From: a virus
Virus record (IMG/VR): IMGVR_UViG_3300045581_000804
Span: 1 to 20,315 of that record
Direction: 5' to 3' (one strand)
Length of the DNA stretch: 20,315 nucleotides
Part shown: positions 1 to 6,909 of the stretch, piece by piece
How the letters are laid out: every line of letters begins with the position of its first letter
How positions within the stretch are numbered: position 1 is the first letter of the stretch
The notes under the pieces: generated by a model
Databases searched by the model: none
What the model saw: only the letters and a program-made list of their open reading frames with translations
What the model was told of the DNA's origin: nothing
Translations under genes and position numbers: made by a program

Positions 1-304
1 GAACGTCATATAAAGACTCTAGAGCGTAATGCATACCTTTTTCCTCCGCTTGCATAAGAAGATCACTTATTTTTTTCTTGAGAAGCGATTTTGAAATAAC
101 TGCTTCGTCTTCTGCTTCATCAGGAATAGTAACAGTCGGCATTGATGGATTACCTTGTCCTGGTTGTGTTCCAGGTAGACCATAGTATGACGTATTACTT
201 CTAACAGCAGCTCTCTGCCCGTTAGCTATAATTGGAGGATTGGTTATATCGCCCCCGTAACCCTCAGTATATACTTGTTGTAATTCTCTTAAAAAGCTAC
301 TCAT
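1..304 (-). CDS. Unknown late protein, N-terminal part (runs off the window)
   Basis: The reading frame opens at an ATG whose complement is at 302-304 and stays open to the window edge, giving about 101 residues beginning MSSFLRELQQVYTEGYGG. I do not recognise the family. Visible features are a Gly/Pro/Asn/Gln-rich stretch around residues 20-55, an acidic DEAEDEA segment near residue 62, and a basic helical part (SLLKKKISDLLMQAEEKG) after it. A late-type box (AATAAATA, 311-318) ends 6 nt before the ATG, so late expression and a virion or assembly role are likely. The frame is uninterrupted and the start fits the promoter spacing of the other late genes here. Function is not assigned. Confidence 0.75.
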   Translation of the reverse strand, partial: MSSFLRELQQVYTEGYGGDITNPPIIANGQRAAVRSNTSYYGLPGTQPGQGNPSMPTVTIPDEAEDEAVISKSLLKKKISDLLMQAEEKGMHYALESLYDV

Positions 305-331
305 TGATTATATTTATTCTTATATTACAAT
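304..331 (+). promoter_or_regulatory. Sigma70-like promoter, leaderless spacing, for the 337 gene
   Basis: TTGATT at 304-309, a 16-nt spacer, then TACAAT at 326-331. The ATG follows after only 5 nt, so the expected transcription start coincides with the start codon. There is no room for a Shine-Dalgarno. Confidence 0.6.
311..318 (-). promoter_or_regulatory. T4-type late promoter box for the 304(-) gene
   Basis: On the minus strand this reads AATAAATA, 6 of 8 or better against the T4 late consensus TATAAATA. It ends 6 nt before the ATG at 304. It lies inside the sigma70-like promoter of the divergent gene at 337, so the 32-bp gap carries two opposed promoters of different classes. Confidence 0.65.
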
Positions 332-336
332 CATGT

Positions 337-777
337 ATGGAAAAAAAGCACGTTAGTTATGAATATATTTCTTTCATAGTCGATCTATTAGAGCAACGCG
401 TTTGTAAAGACTATGATTTTATTGTAGGTGTAGGTAGAGGAGGTCTTATTCCTGCAACAATGCTAGCATATAAGCTTAAAAAGAAAGTAGTTTGTTTTGG
501 TATTAACACTTACGATGATATGGTTCAAACAGACAAATATGTTATATACCAGCCTATACCTGTACATACTGCTAAGAAGAAGGTGCTCGTGGTGGATGAT
601 ATTTGCGACACAGGTAATACATTTAACATTATAAGAGACATCTATCAAAAAGAAGCTCATTATGAAATAGAATTTGCGTCATTGTTTGTTAGGGATAGTA
701 AATCTCATTTAGTAGATTATTATGGCTTATCAGTATCGGATGGTATCTGGTTATCTTTCCCTTGGGATGATGTTTGA
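337..777 (+). CDS. Purine phosphoribosyltransferase (Gpt/HGPRT-like)
   Basis: A 146-residue type I phosphoribosyltransferase. It would transfer the phosphoribosyl group of PRPP to a purine base, that is, salvage of hypoxanthine, xanthine or guanine. The PRPP-binding motif VLVVDDICDTGNT is at residues 83-95, and an N-terminal GVGRGG loop is at 31-36. The C-terminal WLSFPWD recalls the tryptophan-rich end of bacterial Gpt enzymes, so a xanthine/guanine type is slightly favoured, but the substrate is not certain. I chose ATG 337 over an upstream in-frame start at 232. The extra 35 residues are hydrophobic, lie over the neighbouring gene, and precede the promoter, whose -10 (TACAAT) ends 5 nt before 337. 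An unrelated ATG at 333 is out of frame. The gene is the first of a short cluster leading to nrdB/nrdA, which suits a nucleotide-supply role. Confidence 0.85.
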   Translation: MEKKHVSYEYISFIVDLLEQRVCKDYDFIVGVGRGGLIPATMLAYKLKKKVVCFGINTYDDMVQTDKYVIYQPIPVHTAKKKVLVVDDICDTGNTFNIIRDIYQKEAHYEIEFASLFVRDSKSHLVDYYGLSVSDGIWLSFPWDDV

Positions 778-788
778 TTATAGATTTT

Positions 789-808
789 CATAAATATTAC
801 TATATAAT
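789..808 (+). promoter_or_regulatory. Late box plus TATAAT -10 ahead of the 814 gene
   Basis: CATAAATA at 789-796 matches the late box. A perfect TATAAT at 803-808 ends 5 nt before the ATG at 814. The -35 for the latter is weak (TAGATT, 781-786, 16-nt spacer). The late box would start RNA about 11 nt before the ATG, the TATAAT at the ATG itself, so the gene may be read in two phases. Confidence 0.5.
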
Positions 809-813
809 GAATT

Positions 814-1167
814 ATGGATCGTACGTTGGTTTGTCTCATAACAGGTAGTAAGTATACGTTTGCAAAAGATTATTTTAATAAGAAGGTAGAGGAGTTCGGA
901 GATGTAGATACTCTTAAAAAATACTTCATTACAAGAAGAGTAAAGTCTCTTATTTCACGTGGCTATAGTGTAGAAGAGATACGTAATATTTTAAATGTCA
1001 CAGAGAGCAATCTACCTAGTCCCGACTCTCAAGACGTAAAGGATATTATGAATTTTTATAGTATTAAAAAGGATAATTCTAAACGATCTTCACCGAACTT
1101 TAATAGCCATAATTCTGATCCAGACGTGGCTGTTTTGATAAATAATATAAAGAACTTAAAACTATGA
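814..1167 (+). CDS. Conserved-looking small protein of unknown function
   Basis: A 117-residue soluble protein. The first two-thirds look well folded: a short strand (VCLITG), then helices with a YFNKKVEEFGDVDTLKKYF segment and a basic helix-turn-helix-like stretch VKSLISRGYSVEEIRNILNV (about residues 43-62). The last 50 residues are Ser/Asn/Asp-rich and probably disordered. I do not recognise a family. The 'GYSVEEIRNIL' part could bind nucleic acid or protein, but that is inference only. The start is fixed by the TATAAT box 5 nt upstream. The stop overlaps the start of the next gene (ATGA at 1164-1167), so the two are probably translationally coupled. Confidence 0.8.
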   Translation: MDRTLVCLITGSKYTFAKDYFNKKVEEFGDVDTLKKYFITRRVKSLISRGYSVEEIRNILNVTESNLPSPDSQDVKDIMNFYSIKKDNSKRSSPNFNSHNSDPDVAVLINNIKNLKL

Positions 1168-1388
1168 CTAAAAAATTTATACCACAGATAGGAAGCAATA
1201 ATACAATAAAATTATTTGACGCATCAACAGGACAATTACACAGAGTAATAAGCGTAGACGGTGAGATTATCTCACAGCCTGTATGTGTAGAAAGTGAAAT
1301 GTACGTTACTGTTAAACGTGGTGAACATACATCAGTTAAGTTCTATTCACTACCTAATGGTGGACTGAAAAAAACACAACCTCTTTGA
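1164..1388 (+). CDS. Small beta-rich protein of unknown function
   Basis: A 74-residue protein whose ATG overlaps the preceding stop (ATGA). The composition is that of beta strands separated by turns: NTIKLFDASTGQLHRVISV, then EIISQPVCV, EMYVTVKRG and SVKFYSLPNGG. This resembles a single blade of a WD/YncE-type propeller, but one blade cannot form a propeller, so it may be a small beta-sandwich or an oligomerising unit. A GATAAATA sequence at 1137-1144 inside the previous gene could act as a late promoter with a leader of about 14 nt; this is weak, since such words are frequent in AT-rich DNA. No family recognised. Confidence 0.7.
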   Translation: MTKKFIPQIGSNNTIKLFDASTGQLHRVISVDGEIISQPVCVESEMYVTVKRGEHTSVKFYSLPNGGLKKTQPL

Positions 1389-1408
1389 TAGACATAATCA
1401 TTTTAAAG

Positions 1409-1416
1409 CGTAAATA
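1409..1416 (+). promoter_or_regulatory. Late-type box ahead of nrdB
   Basis: CGTAAATA ends 5 nt before the nrdB ATG. The TAAATA core is intact, but the first two bases differ from TATAAATA. A sigma70 reading (TTGATA at 1385-1390) would need a 20-nt spacer, which is too long, so the late reading is preferred. Confidence 0.5.
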
Positions 1417-1421
1417 ACTTT

Positions 1422-2408
1422 ATGTTGAGGGAGTATAGTATTTTTGAGGAGCAGATTAGTCGTAAGCCAAATAGATATCCATGGACGGAAAAATTTATTG
1501 AGGCTATGCACAATGGGTTTTGGACGGATAAGGAGTTTAGTTTCGAGTCTGATATACAACAGTTCAAAGTCGAGCTAACAGATCAAGAGCGTGACATTAT
1601 TGTTCGTACATTATCTGCTATTGGTCAGATTGAAGTTGCTGTAAAGACGTTTTGGGCTAAGTTAGGTGAGAATTTACCTCACCCATCGCTACAAGATTTA
1701 GGTTATGTTATGGCTAATATTGAAGTTATCCATAATAACGCCTATGAAAGGCTTATTAGTATTTTAGATTTAGAAGATATCTTTGAAGAGAATCTTAAAC
1801 TTGAATGGATTCAAGGTAGAGTTAAATACCTACGTAAATATACTCACAAGTTTTATAAGGATTCTAAAAAGCAATATCTCTATGCATTAATCTTGTTTAC
1901 ATTATTTGTTGAAAACGTTTCCTTGTTTTCGCAGTTCTATGTAATTAACTGGTTTGCTAGATTTAAAAACGTATTAAAAGATACAGATCAGCAAGTTAAA
2001 TATACCCGTAACGAGGAGAACATTCATGCCCTTGTAGGTATTCAACTTATCAATACTATTAGAGAAGAGTTACCTGAATTATTTGACGCAGAGTTAGAGG
2101 AGCGTATTAAGCACGAGGCGGAAGAAGCGTTTAAGGCTGAATCTAAAATCGTTGATTGGATGATTAATGGTATAGATTTACCTGGTTTATCTGCACCTAT
2201 TCTAAAAGAGTTTATTAAAAACAGGATTAATGAGTCTTTGGTAAAAATTAATTTTAAGCCTGTTTTTGAAGTAGATAAAGATCTTTTAGAGTCTACCATG
2301 TGGTTCGAAGAAGAACTTCTTGGTAATAATATGGCTGACTTCTTCCATACAAGGCCGACAGAATATTCCAAGAAAAATCAATCCTTCGGTGAAGACGATC
2401 TATTTTAA
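1422..2408 (+). CDS. nrdB: Ribonucleotide reductase class I, beta (radical) subunit
   Basis: A 328-residue NrdB, which carries the metal cofactor and tyrosyl radical needed by NrdA to reduce ribonucleotides to deoxyribonucleotides. The metal site can be read directly: probable first ligand E71, then E101-x-x-H104 with the radical tyrosine at Y108 (E-V-I-H-N-N-A-Y), E164 in LFVENVSLF, and E199-x-x-H202 in NEENIH. This is the pattern of a normal tyrosyl-radical enzyme, not the Tyr-to-Phe variant. The length is typical of compact phage and bacterial beta subunits (E. coli about 375). The start at 1422 lies 5 nt after a late-type box. It is followed by nrdA after 3 nt, so the two subunits are co-transcribed. 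A late-type promoter for a precursor-supply gene is unusual; in T4 the nrd genes are read before the late phase. Confidence 0.96.
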   Translation: MLREYSIFEEQISRKPNRYPWTEKFIEAMHNGFWTDKEFSFESDIQQFKVELTDQERDIIVRTLSAIGQIEVAVKTFWAKLGENLPHPSLQDLGYVMANIEVIHNNAYERLISILDLEDIFEENLKLEWIQGRVKYLRKYTHKFYKDSKKQYLYALILFTLFVENVSLFSQFYVINWFARFKNVLKDTDQQVKYTRNEENIHALVGIQLINTIREELPELFDAELEERIKHEAEEAFKAESKIVDWMINGIDLPGLSAPILKEFIKNRINESLVKINFKPVFEVDKDLLESTMWFEEELLGNNMADFFHTRPTEYSKKNQSFGEDDLF

Positions 2409-2411
2409 TTT

Positions 2412-4058
2412 ATGCGAGAATATAAGTGGCTTAACAAAGATTCAAGAAAGTTCCTCGAAAGAGGTTATTTAGAACAAGGTGAAACTCCAGAACAACGTAT
2501 ACAAGATATTTCTGATAGAGCTGAAGCTCTATTGAATATTGATGGCTTTTCTGATAAGTTTCATGATTATATGGCGAGAGGTTTTTACTCTCTTTCATCA
2601 CCAATCTGGTCTAATTTCGGTCGTAAGAGAGGTTTACCTATTTCTTGCTTCGGTAGTTTTATACCAGATGATATGGAACAAATCCTTTATAAGGTTGGTG
2701 AGATAGGAACCATGTCTAAAGTAGGAGGAGGTACATCTGCATACTTTGGTGCAGTGAGAGGCAGGGGAGCTCCTATCTCTTCTGGAGGACATGCTACAGG
2801 CGTTCATCATCAGCTTACAGTTTTTGATTCCCTTATTAACTATGTCTCACAAGGTAATGTAAGAAGAGGATCTTTTGCAGCATATCTTCCTATTGATCAT
2901 GCTGATATTGATGAGTTTCTTAAGATTCGTTCAGACGGTAATACCATTCAAGATCTATCTATTGGTGTATGTGTTACTGATGATTGGATGAAATCGATGA
3001 TCGAGGGAGATAAAGAGAAGCGTAGGGTATGGGGATCAGTTATTAAGAAGCGTTTTGAATCTGGTTATCCTTATATCTTCTTTACTGATAACGCTAATAA
3101 TCAAGCTCCTCAGATGTATAAGGATAAGGGTCTTAAAATTAATGCATCTAACTTATGCACAGAGATCTTTCTTTCTACTAGTGAGGATGAATCATTTGTT
3201 TGTGATCTCTCATCTATCAATCTTGAAAAGTGGGATGAGATTGCTGAAACCGACGCAATTGAAACGCTAGTATATTTTCTTGACGCAGTTATGTCTGAGT
3301 TTATCTTAAAGACTGATGGTGTTAAGTTTATGGAAGCTCCGCGTAAGTTCGCCATCAATCAACGCGCATTAGGTGTAGGTGTATTAGGATGGCATTCATT
3401 GCTTCAGGCTAAGCTTATTCCGTTTGAATCAATGGAAGCTAAGATCATTAACAATGATATTTGGAAAACTATTAGAGAGAAAGCCGACAAAGCAACTTAT
3501 GAATTGGCTGAGATTTTTGGTGAGCCTCCTGCTCTTATAGGTTATAGGAGACGTAACTCTACAACTCTTGCAATTGCTCCTACTACCAGTAGTTCATTTA
3601 TATTGGGTCAAGTATCTCCTTCTATCGAACCTCTTAACTCAAATTACTTTGTTAAGGATCTAGCTAAAGGTAGATTTACTTATAAGAATCCTCATCTCGA
3701 AAAACTGCTTAAATTAAAAGGTAAGAATGATCAAGATGTATGGAAAGATATATTAACACATGGAGGATCTGTACAGCACTTAGAATTCTTAACTAGAGAT
3801 GAAAAGGATACGTTTAAAACTTTTGGTGAGATATCACAAAAAGAAATAGTAATACAGGCTGCACAGAGACAGCAATATATTGATCAAGGACAGTCGTTGA
3901 ACCTGATGATTGGACCATCTGTCAAGCCTAAGGAGGTAAATGAGCTTCTTATATATGCCTGGGAACAAGGAATTAAGTCTCTCTATTATCAGCGCTCAGC
4001 TAACCCCTCACAAGAATTAGCTAGATCTATATTAGCATGTTCTTCTTGCGAATCTTAA
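2412..4058 (+). CDS. nrdA: Ribonucleotide reductase class I, alpha (catalytic) subunit, short form
   Basis: A 548-residue NrdA, much shorter than E. coli NrdA (761). It begins where the catalytic domain begins and lacks the N-terminal ATP-cone, so overall-activity inhibition by dATP is probably absent. Catalytic residues are all visible: C79 (PISCFGS) and C264 (FVCDLSS) as the redox pair; N247, thiyl-radical C249 and E251 in NLCTE; the radical-transfer tyrosines Y525-Y526 in SLYYQRS; and the C-terminal thioredoxin/glutaredoxin-accessible pair C543/C546 in the final CSSCES. The start ATG is 3 nt after the nrdB stop with no Shine-Dalgarno in the gap, so translation probably depends on coupling. 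The enzyme would supply dNTPs for phage replication together with NrdB. Confidence 0.96.
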   Translation: MREYKWLNKDSRKFLERGYLEQGETPEQRIQDISDRAEALLNIDGFSDKFHDYMARGFYSLSSPIWSNFGRKRGLPISCFGSFIPDDMEQILYKVGEIGTMSKVGGGTSAYFGAVRGRGAPISSGGHATGVHHQLTVFDSLINYVSQGNVRRGSFAAYLPIDHADIDEFLKIRSDGNTIQDLSIGVCVTDDWMKSMIEGDKEKRRVWGSVIKKRFESGYPYIFFTDNANNQAPQMYKDKGLKINASNLCTEIFLSTSEDESFVCDLSSINLEKWDEIAETDAIETLVYFLDAVMSEFILKTDGVKFMEAPRKFAINQRALGVGVLGWHSLLQAKLIPFESMEAKIINNDIWKTIREKADKATYELAEIFGEPPALIGYRRRNSTTLAIAPTTSSSFILGQVSPSIEPLNSNYFVKDLAKGRFTYKNPHLEKLLKLKGKNDQDVWKDILTHGGSVQHLEFLTRDEKDTFKTFGEISQKEIVIQAAQRQQYIDQGQSLNLMIGPSVKPKEVNELLIYAWEQGIKSLYYQRSANPSQELARSILACSSCES

Positions 4059-4089
4059 TACAACCCCTTACATACTATAACAAGTAAAA

Positions 4090-4113
4090 AACTCCTATCT
4101 TACCCTAGGAGTT
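4090..4113. terminator. Hairpin after nrdA, probable weak terminator
   Basis: AACTCCTA (4090-4097) pairs with TAGGAGTT (4106-4113), an 8-bp stem with an 8-nt loop. It is preceded by an A-run and not followed by a T-run on the plus strand, so it fits a minus-strand terminator better, although no minus-strand gene lies next to it. It touches the late box of the next gene. Confidence 0.45.
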
Positions 4114-4120
4114 CTAAATA
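4113..4120 (+). promoter_or_regulatory. Late-type box for the ClpP-like gene
   Basis: TCTAAATA ends 5 nt before the ATG at 4126. It overlaps the last base of the hairpin arm at 4106-4113. Confidence 0.55.
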
Positions 4121-4125
4121 ATCTT

Positions 4126-4758
4126 ATGAAATGGAAATACCAACTAAGCGAAGAAGAAGAAGCCTTAAAGGCTACTCCACAACAAATCTTTATAACTACT
4201 TCAGGCGGTGAGAACTCGTCAGGAAGTGTAAGAGTTTCAGGTAACACTATTTTCTTTTACTCAGATGTTACTGAGCAAAGCGCTCTAGACCTTAATCAAG
4301 CTTTACATGATCTAGATAACAAATTACATCAACTATCTATCCTAGCAGGAGATGATTTTAAACCTTGTATTAAATTACGTATTAACTCCTACGGAGGTTC
4401 TCTCTTTGCTGGCTTAGCGGTTCTAGATACTATCAGAAATATTAAGAGTGAGATTCATACATATGTTGATGGGTCTGCTGCTTCAGCTGCTACGATTATA
4501 TCGATTGCAGGTTCTAAAAGATTCATCGGTAAGAACTCTATGATGCTTATTCATCAGTTAACTACAGGGGCTTATGGTAAGTTTTCTGAGCTCGAAGATG
4601 ATATGGAGAACAATAAGCGCTTAATGAAGATGATAAAGGACATCTATAAGCAATATACAAAGGTCCCTATGAAAAACATCGATGAGATTCTCAAGCATGA
4701 CTTGTGGTTCGACTCTGCTAAATGCTTAGAGTTTGGGTTAGTAGATGCTATTTTGTAA
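4126..4758 (+). CDS. ClpP-like serine protease
   Basis: A 210-residue member of the ClpP/crotonase-fold peptidases. The likely triad is S120 (VDGSAASAATI), H143 (MMLIHQ) and D192 (LKHDLWF). The substrate-strand glycines are in INSYGGS (87-92), and the typical FGLVD closes the protein near residue 203. ClpP enzymes form barrel-shaped oligomers that cut unfolded peptides, usually with a Clp ATPase; no ATPase is in the window. The family also includes capsid-maturation proteases of lambdoid and other phages. The late-type box 5 nt upstream and the opposed baseplate operon next door favour a late role, either maturation of a virion protein or remodelling of host proteolysis. T4-like phages normally use an unrelated gp21 prohead protease, so the role here is open. 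The gene ends 4 nt from the stop of the convergent spike gene, with no terminator visible between them. Confidence 0.88.
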   Translation: MKWKYQLSEEEEALKATPQQIFITTSGGENSSGSVRVSGNTIFFYSDVTEQSALDLNQALHDLDNKLHQLSILAGDDFKPCIKLRINSYGGSLFAGLAVLDTIRNIKSEIHTYVDGSAASAATIISIAGSKRFIGKNSMMLIHQLTTGAYGKFSELEDDMENNKRLMKMIKDIYKQYTKVPMKNIDEILKHDLWFDSAKCLEFGLVDAIL

Positions 4759-4762
4759 TACT

Positions 4763-5923
4763 CTATGATGGTGGAGGTCCACCGCCATGTACATGTTTCT
4801 GGAGTGAAATACCTCCAGAAATTATATCTCCGTCTGCTATTATTTTGCCCTTACATATAATATCACCATAAACAGTTAATTTACCTGCTACCTCTAAATT
4901 ACCACCTATAACGACATCTTCTTTTATACTTGCATTACCGGTAAAAGCAGCATCCGGAGCAAATACATTAAAGTTTGTTCCTGTAACTATAATAGCTCCG
5001 CCTGAGTTAATATAGGTAGTACCGGTTGAAACAAGGTTAACTTGGGCTCCAGAGAAATAAGATAATCCTTTACCTGCAAGTTTTATTTGACCTATTCCAT
5101 TAACTTCAAATCCCCCAGGACCCACATTCATATATAGTTTGTTACTCGCTACTATATTGACTTTACCGAAAGGTATGGTAGAGTACGTATCTTTCCCTGC
5201 AAAACTAGGTGTTGATGCATATGTAGATATGAGAGGAGAACTGGTATCTATTATCTTTAAAGATTTTAATACTTGCGATCCTTTAGGATTAATATAACCA
5301 GAATCGATAGGTATAGGTACGGCTCCAGCAGATATTAAAATATCTTTTGCGACATTTACAGTCATGTCTCCACCTTCACCCATTTTCTGTTCAAGCTCAG
5401 TCATTCTAGACGATTTACTTAAAACAAAATCAGAGTATTTATTTTTAATATTAAGTTCTTTAAATTTACCACCTTCAACAGAACCTCCCTCCGAATTAAA
5501 AGACCCGATAGTAGGGAAAGTTGTACCTGTATTATTTGTCTGACCTCCTACAGCTAGAGTAGGCGCGCAATGAACAGCGGCTAATTCGCCTCTTAAGTCT
5601 ATGTATTCCGGTAGTATAGGATTATTTTTATCAAATAAAGTTGGTTCTCCTGCTGTAATATGAATAGTGCTACCGGAATTTATATTATACGTACGCTTGG
5701 TATATACGGATCTATGTCCTTGTACGTCACTAAAACTTTCACCTAATATTTTTTCTTGATCATTAGTAGGACAAAAAAAACTAGATGTCTGACCATCAAA
5801 GGTAATATCGTGTCCGTGGATAGAGGTCTCTGACATAGTTTCTTGACCAAAAGTATTATTTACTACTTTTGATCCACCGCTATGTACTGTACCTGTTGAG
5901 CTTCTATATTTGTCTTGTGCCAT
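4763..5923 (-). CDS. Baseplate central spike, beta-helical with H-x-H tip
   Basis: A 386-residue protein that probably forms the trimeric membrane-piercing needle under the tail tube. The first 170 residues are Ser/Thr/Gly-rich with few recognisable motifs. From about residue 185 on there are regularly repeating short strands (DMTVNVAKDILISAG, KVNIVASNKLYMNVG, QIKLAGKGLSYFSG), and then a ladder of GGNLEVAGKLTVYGDIICKG-type turns typical of intertwined beta-helices. The end, GISLQKHVHGG, has H377-x-H379. This is the iron-binding apex motif seen at the C-termini of P2 gpV and phi92 gp138-type spikes. It is the last gene of the 7539-4763 operon, 20 nt after the OB-fold gene, with no promoter or clear Shine-Dalgarno of its own. 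T4 has these parts fused in gp5; here the needle is a separate protein. The exact family is inferred from the motif. Confidence 0.82.
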   Translation of the reverse strand: MAQDKYRSSTGTVHSGGSKVVNNTFGQETMSETSIHGHDITFDGQTSSFFCPTNDQEKILGESFSDVQGHRSVYTKRTYNINSGSTIHITAGEPTLFDKNNPILPEYIDLRGELAAVHCAPTLAVGGQTNNTGTTFPTIGSFNSEGGSVEGGKFKELNIKNKYSDFVLSKSSRMTELEQKMGEGGDMTVNVAKDILISAGAVPIPIDSGYINPKGSQVLKSLKIIDTSSPLISTYASTPSFAGKDTYSTIPFGKVNIVASNKLYMNVGPGGFEVNGIGQIKLAGKGLSYFSGAQVNLVSTGTTYINSGGAIIVTGTNFNVFAPDAAFTGNASIKEDVVIGGNLEVAGKLTVYGDIICKGKIIADGDIISGGISLQKHVHGGGPPPS

Positions 5924-5943
5924 TTTTTAAAAAAAAGTAAGTG

Positions 5944-6903
5944 TTATTTCTTTGGAGGACTTATTATATCTGCTGTTTTATTTGCATCTCTTGCTATAAT
6001 AGGTGCTATTCTTGATATTTGTTGATCTGACGCAGTATTAGCTATTACTTCAATTCTTGATTGTATAGATATATTACGATTAACTAGCGCTGATCTTTGT
6101 GCAGCGGTTAGATTACCACTGGCTAGTTTTTGAATATTAGCTACCCGCTCACTACTTATAGAATCAGCCTCAGATACTACATCACTAAAGACTGTAGCAG
6201 GCACAGGTGTAACAGGACTATTAGCTATAACTGCCTCACTATCTATAGTAGTACCTTCAGTAACCTCTGTACTTTCTGTACTTGGTTCTCCATATTTATA
6301 GTTTTGATCCTGACCAGGAGCGTTACCAAAAACACCTGATCTAGTAAAGAACGCCTTTTGTTCATCTTGGGTAGGTAATTTACCTATTACAATAGGCAAT
6401 GACCTACTTCCGTTAAGAAATGCTACTAATACTCTAGTATTTACTTCTGGTATACTATATGAACCTAAACCAGTATTCCATGGATAAGCTGGATAATAAT
6501 TATTACCGTAAGGGTTGTTAACAGGGTTAAGAAACTTTTTTACATTTTCGCTAAAAGAGTCTCTTAATTTCCTACTAAAAAATTTATAAGTTTTTGAAGG
6601 AACTCTTCTTGTAGCTTGAGTGGTATTATTATTAGCATCGTATATACCTTGTGAACTTTCACCTACTATAGGTTGCATTACATACGCTAGTACTTCAGTA
6701 CGAGCTGCAGATTCCAAATCTAGAGATCCGTTAACGTTATTTGATGGTATAGCTTTATAGCTTTCGTTAAATAATGTTGGTGTAATTCCGTTTATTTTAA
6801 CCAATACATGACCTATAAATCTAACACCCTCCTTGCTAATCGAATTCTCATAGCCAGTACTATCAATAACTATGCCTGAATATACACCAAATAAATTATC
6901 CAT
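5944..6903 (-). CDS. gp5-like baseplate hub protein, OB-fold, no lysozyme domain
   Basis: A 319-residue protein with a gp5/gpV-type OB-fold. The diagnostic segment lies at about 149-176 (YSIPEVNTRVLVAFLNG, then SLPIVIGKL), which matches the usual pattern of a 'PEVGT.VLV.F..GD...P.V.G' strand pair. The N-terminal strands VYSGIVIDS and RFIGHVLVKING (8-38) belong to the same fold. After residue 180 comes a Ser/Thr/Glu-rich linker and then a helical, probably flexible tail (residues 240-319, with SSERVANIQKLASG and similar). There is no lysozyme domain, unlike T4 gp5. It would attach the spike encoded next to the hub. The start is 6 nt after the previous stop, so the genes are coupled. Symbol left empty because the domain content differs from T4 gene 5. 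Confidence 0.82.
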   Translation of the reverse strand: MDNLFGVYSGIVIDSTGYENSISKEGVRFIGHVLVKINGITPTLFNESYKAIPSNNVNGSLDLESAARTEVLAYVMQPIVGESSQGIYDANNNTTQATRRVPSKTYKFFSRKLRDSFSENVKKFLNPVNNPYGNNYYPAYPWNTGLGSYSIPEVNTRVLVAFLNGSRSLPIVIGKLPTQDEQKAFFTRSGVFGNAPGQDQNYKYGEPSTESTEVTEGTTIDSEAVIANSPVTPVPATVFSDVVSEADSISSERVANIQKLASGNLTAAQRSALVNRNISIQSRIEVIANTASDQQISRIAPIIARDANKTADIISPPKK

Positions 6904-6909
6904 ACTATC

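Noticed and set aside
232-336. Upstream start giving the phosphoribosyltransferase a 35-residue hydrophobic N-terminus like a signal anchor
   Set aside because: It overlaps the coding start of the opposite-strand gene, lies upstream of the promoter, and is not part of the enzyme family's fold; the hydrophobicity comes from AT-rich promoter DNA.
1137-1144. GATAAATA inside the 814 gene as a firm late promoter for the 1164 gene
   Set aside because: Its spacing (19 nt to the ATG) differs from the consistent 5-6 nt and the words encode ordinary codons; kept only as a remark.
4778-4795. GGTGG/CCACC inverted repeat at the end of the spike gene as a terminator
   Set aside because: It is inside codons for the Gly/Pro-rich C-terminus, has only a 5-bp stem and no T-run.
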